DNA of 64,000 nucleotides from Candidatus Gastranaerophilales bacterium (lineage in GTDB: Bacteria > Cyanobacteriota > Vampirovibrionia > Gastranaerophilales > Gastranaerophilaceae). A program made the translations under genes and the position numbers. The stretch spans positions 62,001 through 126,000 of the forward strand of contig CALVEH010000006.1 of NCBI GenBank assembly GCA_944326545.1, in the 5' to 3' direction. Every line of letters begins with the position of its first letter. Positions within the stretch are counted from its first letter, which is position 1. This document shows, in pieces, positions 62,943 through 64,000 of this stretch. Under the pieces are notes generated by a model. That model was given only the letters and a program-made list of their open reading frames with translations. It did not search any database and was not told where the DNA came from.

Positions 62943-64000
62943 ATGTCAGTAATAGACAAAATTTCATCAATAAGTGAAACACTTAGTAAAGTTTTTCAAT
63001 TTGCACAAGCAAATGCTGAAATTAAAGAAGATTTTGACGAATATTTAAAGACTATCGGTGCGTACAATGCTCCGGCTTCACAAATCAGCTCATTACTTGT
63101 TACATACGTTTTTGAAAGAGCTTTCCATAGAGGTGAAGATACCGTATTTTCAATGTACTTAAAAGAAAATACAGACATTGATAAAGAGACAAAAAATGTA
63201 GTTGAAGCATTACAAAAATCAATTGACGCATTGTTTGAAGTTCAAGCCGTGCACAAAAACGGTTTTGATTTACTAAGTTTAGTAAATGAAAAAAAATACT
63301 TTGCTCTTCCTCTTGTCAAAATGAGCCACTTGAGAGGTATTTATAAAGGGAATTACTTATTAGCAAGAATTTTCCCTTTTGAAAATGAATACTACATAAT
63401 TGAAATTAGAGAAACATATTCAACATTAGAAAAAGACAGAGTCTTAAAATATGCTGTAGCAAAAATAATCGAACAGCCAGAGAATCTTTACAAGGATAAT
63501 GACAAAAAACTTGGCGAAATTGAACAACAAATTGCGAACTTTACAGAAAAATTTGTAGAATGTTTTGGAACTGACGAAGTTGTTACAACAAATGAATACG
63601 TTGACCAGCTTATCAGCGACTTTAATGATTACTATTTTGACTCAGATGCAAAATCCCCTGATGAGATTAAGCAACTTATAAAACCTATAGAAAACTACGG
63701 CTACTTCAAAGTACCTGAGTTTAACAGCAGTTACGATACTTATATCGAATCATCTATGGCAGGATTTTCAAGTCATAGTTCAAAATATGACGTTGGCGTA
63801 ATTTTTGATAAAGAGCTTGGTATGTTTATTGTTCCTTTCTATGCTACACTGTGTCATATTTTTGAAACCGAAAATTATAAAGAAATCCCAGGCTGGGACG
63901 AGTGTATTAAGTCATTTATGGAAAATGATAAAATGCCGGCAAGTTTAGTAAAAAGATTAGCAGATAGATATCCAAACTTTACTGATATTTTAAATGAATT
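62943..64000 (+). CDS. Unknown protein, 3' end cut by the window
   Basis: The first 352 residues of a cytoplasmic protein with no signal peptide, starting at 62943 (GGGGAG about 10 bases upstream). It is mostly helical and charged, with scattered alpha/beta parts such as NYLLARIFPFENEYYIIEI. Family not recognised. It follows pgeF by 15 bases and is presumably in the same operon. Confidence 0.6.
   Translation, partial: MSVIDKISSISETLSKVFQFAQANAEIKEDFDEYLKTIGAYNAPASQISSLLVTYVFERAFHRGEDTVFSMYLKENTDIDKETKNVVEALQKSIDALFEVQAVHKNGFDLLSLVNEKKYFALPLVKMSHLRGIYKGNYLLARIFPFENEYYIIEIRETYSTLEKDRVLKYAVAKIIEQPENLYKDNDKKLGEIEQQIANFTEKFVECFGTDEVVTTNEYVDQLISDFNDYYFDSDAKSPDEIKQLIKPIENYGYFKVPEFNSSYDTYIESSMAGFSSHSSKYDVGVIFDKELGMFIVPFYATLCHIFETENYKEIPGWDECIKSFMENDKMPASLVKRLADRYPNFTDILNE

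Overview
The window is an AT-rich, densely packed bacterial chromosome segment with no insertion sequences, prophage genes, integrases or CRISPR arrays that I could see. The gene set points to a double-membraned, non-photosynthetic bacterium: an MCE/MlaD lipid-transport protein, an FliW-CsrA pair, a very AT-rich genome and many lineage-specific proteins. My best guess is the Melainabacteria/Vampirovibrionia (for example Gastranaerophilales) branch next to Cyanobacteria. This is an inference from gene content and protein style, not from a 16S gene.

Layout. 1-6.8 kb (minus strand): the 5' part of clpC, then fliW-csrA-TPR, a secreted TPR protein, a PBP4-type carboxypeptidase, a nitrilase-family amidase and mtaB. 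6.8-12.5 kb: lineage-specific proteins of unknown role around a CAU tRNA. 12.6-25.7 kb: housekeeping genes (rplI, a U32 protein, rimP-nusA, a degenerate PxpA-like gene, yvcK-panB-panC, a PLP decarboxylase, ligA). 25.7-36.9 kb: engB, rluD-lspA, coaX, RNase E/G and a radical SAM-DUF2344 fusion, with small unknown genes between them. 37-38.5 kb: two proteins sharing a proline-rich leader and a YNAIKI motif. 38.8-43 kb: nadB-nadC-etfB-etfA. 43-49.2 kb: a response regulator, then mnmD-like, FAD oxidoreductase, ribE, ribBA and GNAT. 49.3-57.4 kb is the most unusual part. 57.4-64 kb: an HtrA-type protease, a glcD-like oxidase, cutA, an HExxH protein, mlaD, upp, pgeF and an unknown partial gene.

The 49.3-57.4 kb block holds two long paralogous proteins (53.4 and 54.6 kb). 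They have near-identical N-terminal helices, related C-terminal coiled coils and unrelated middles, which is the architecture of flagellin although they are not flagellins by sequence. Two short relatives (27.3 and 57.1 kb) have almost only the helices. A glycine-rich hydrophobic protein and small helical proteins sit beside them. Sigma-28-like promoters (TAAAGTTT-N11/12-GCCGATTA type) precede both long paralogs and the 49.3 kb gene. With fliW and csrA in the same window, I propose an undescribed surface or secreted assembly under flagellar-type control.

Several gene-free stretches also hold signal: a probable 119-nt small RNA with its own promoter and terminator (51.8-51.9 kb), a 26-codon upstream ORF with a hairpin before a membrane-protein gene, a 31-residue membrane peptide gene, a TTTGTTACAAA palindrome repeated about 75-90 bases upstream of several lineage-specific genes, and several genes that look leaderless (TATAAT 6-7 bases before ATG). 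Start codons were re-chosen in many places from ribosome-binding sites and family alignment; these choices are noted per gene.
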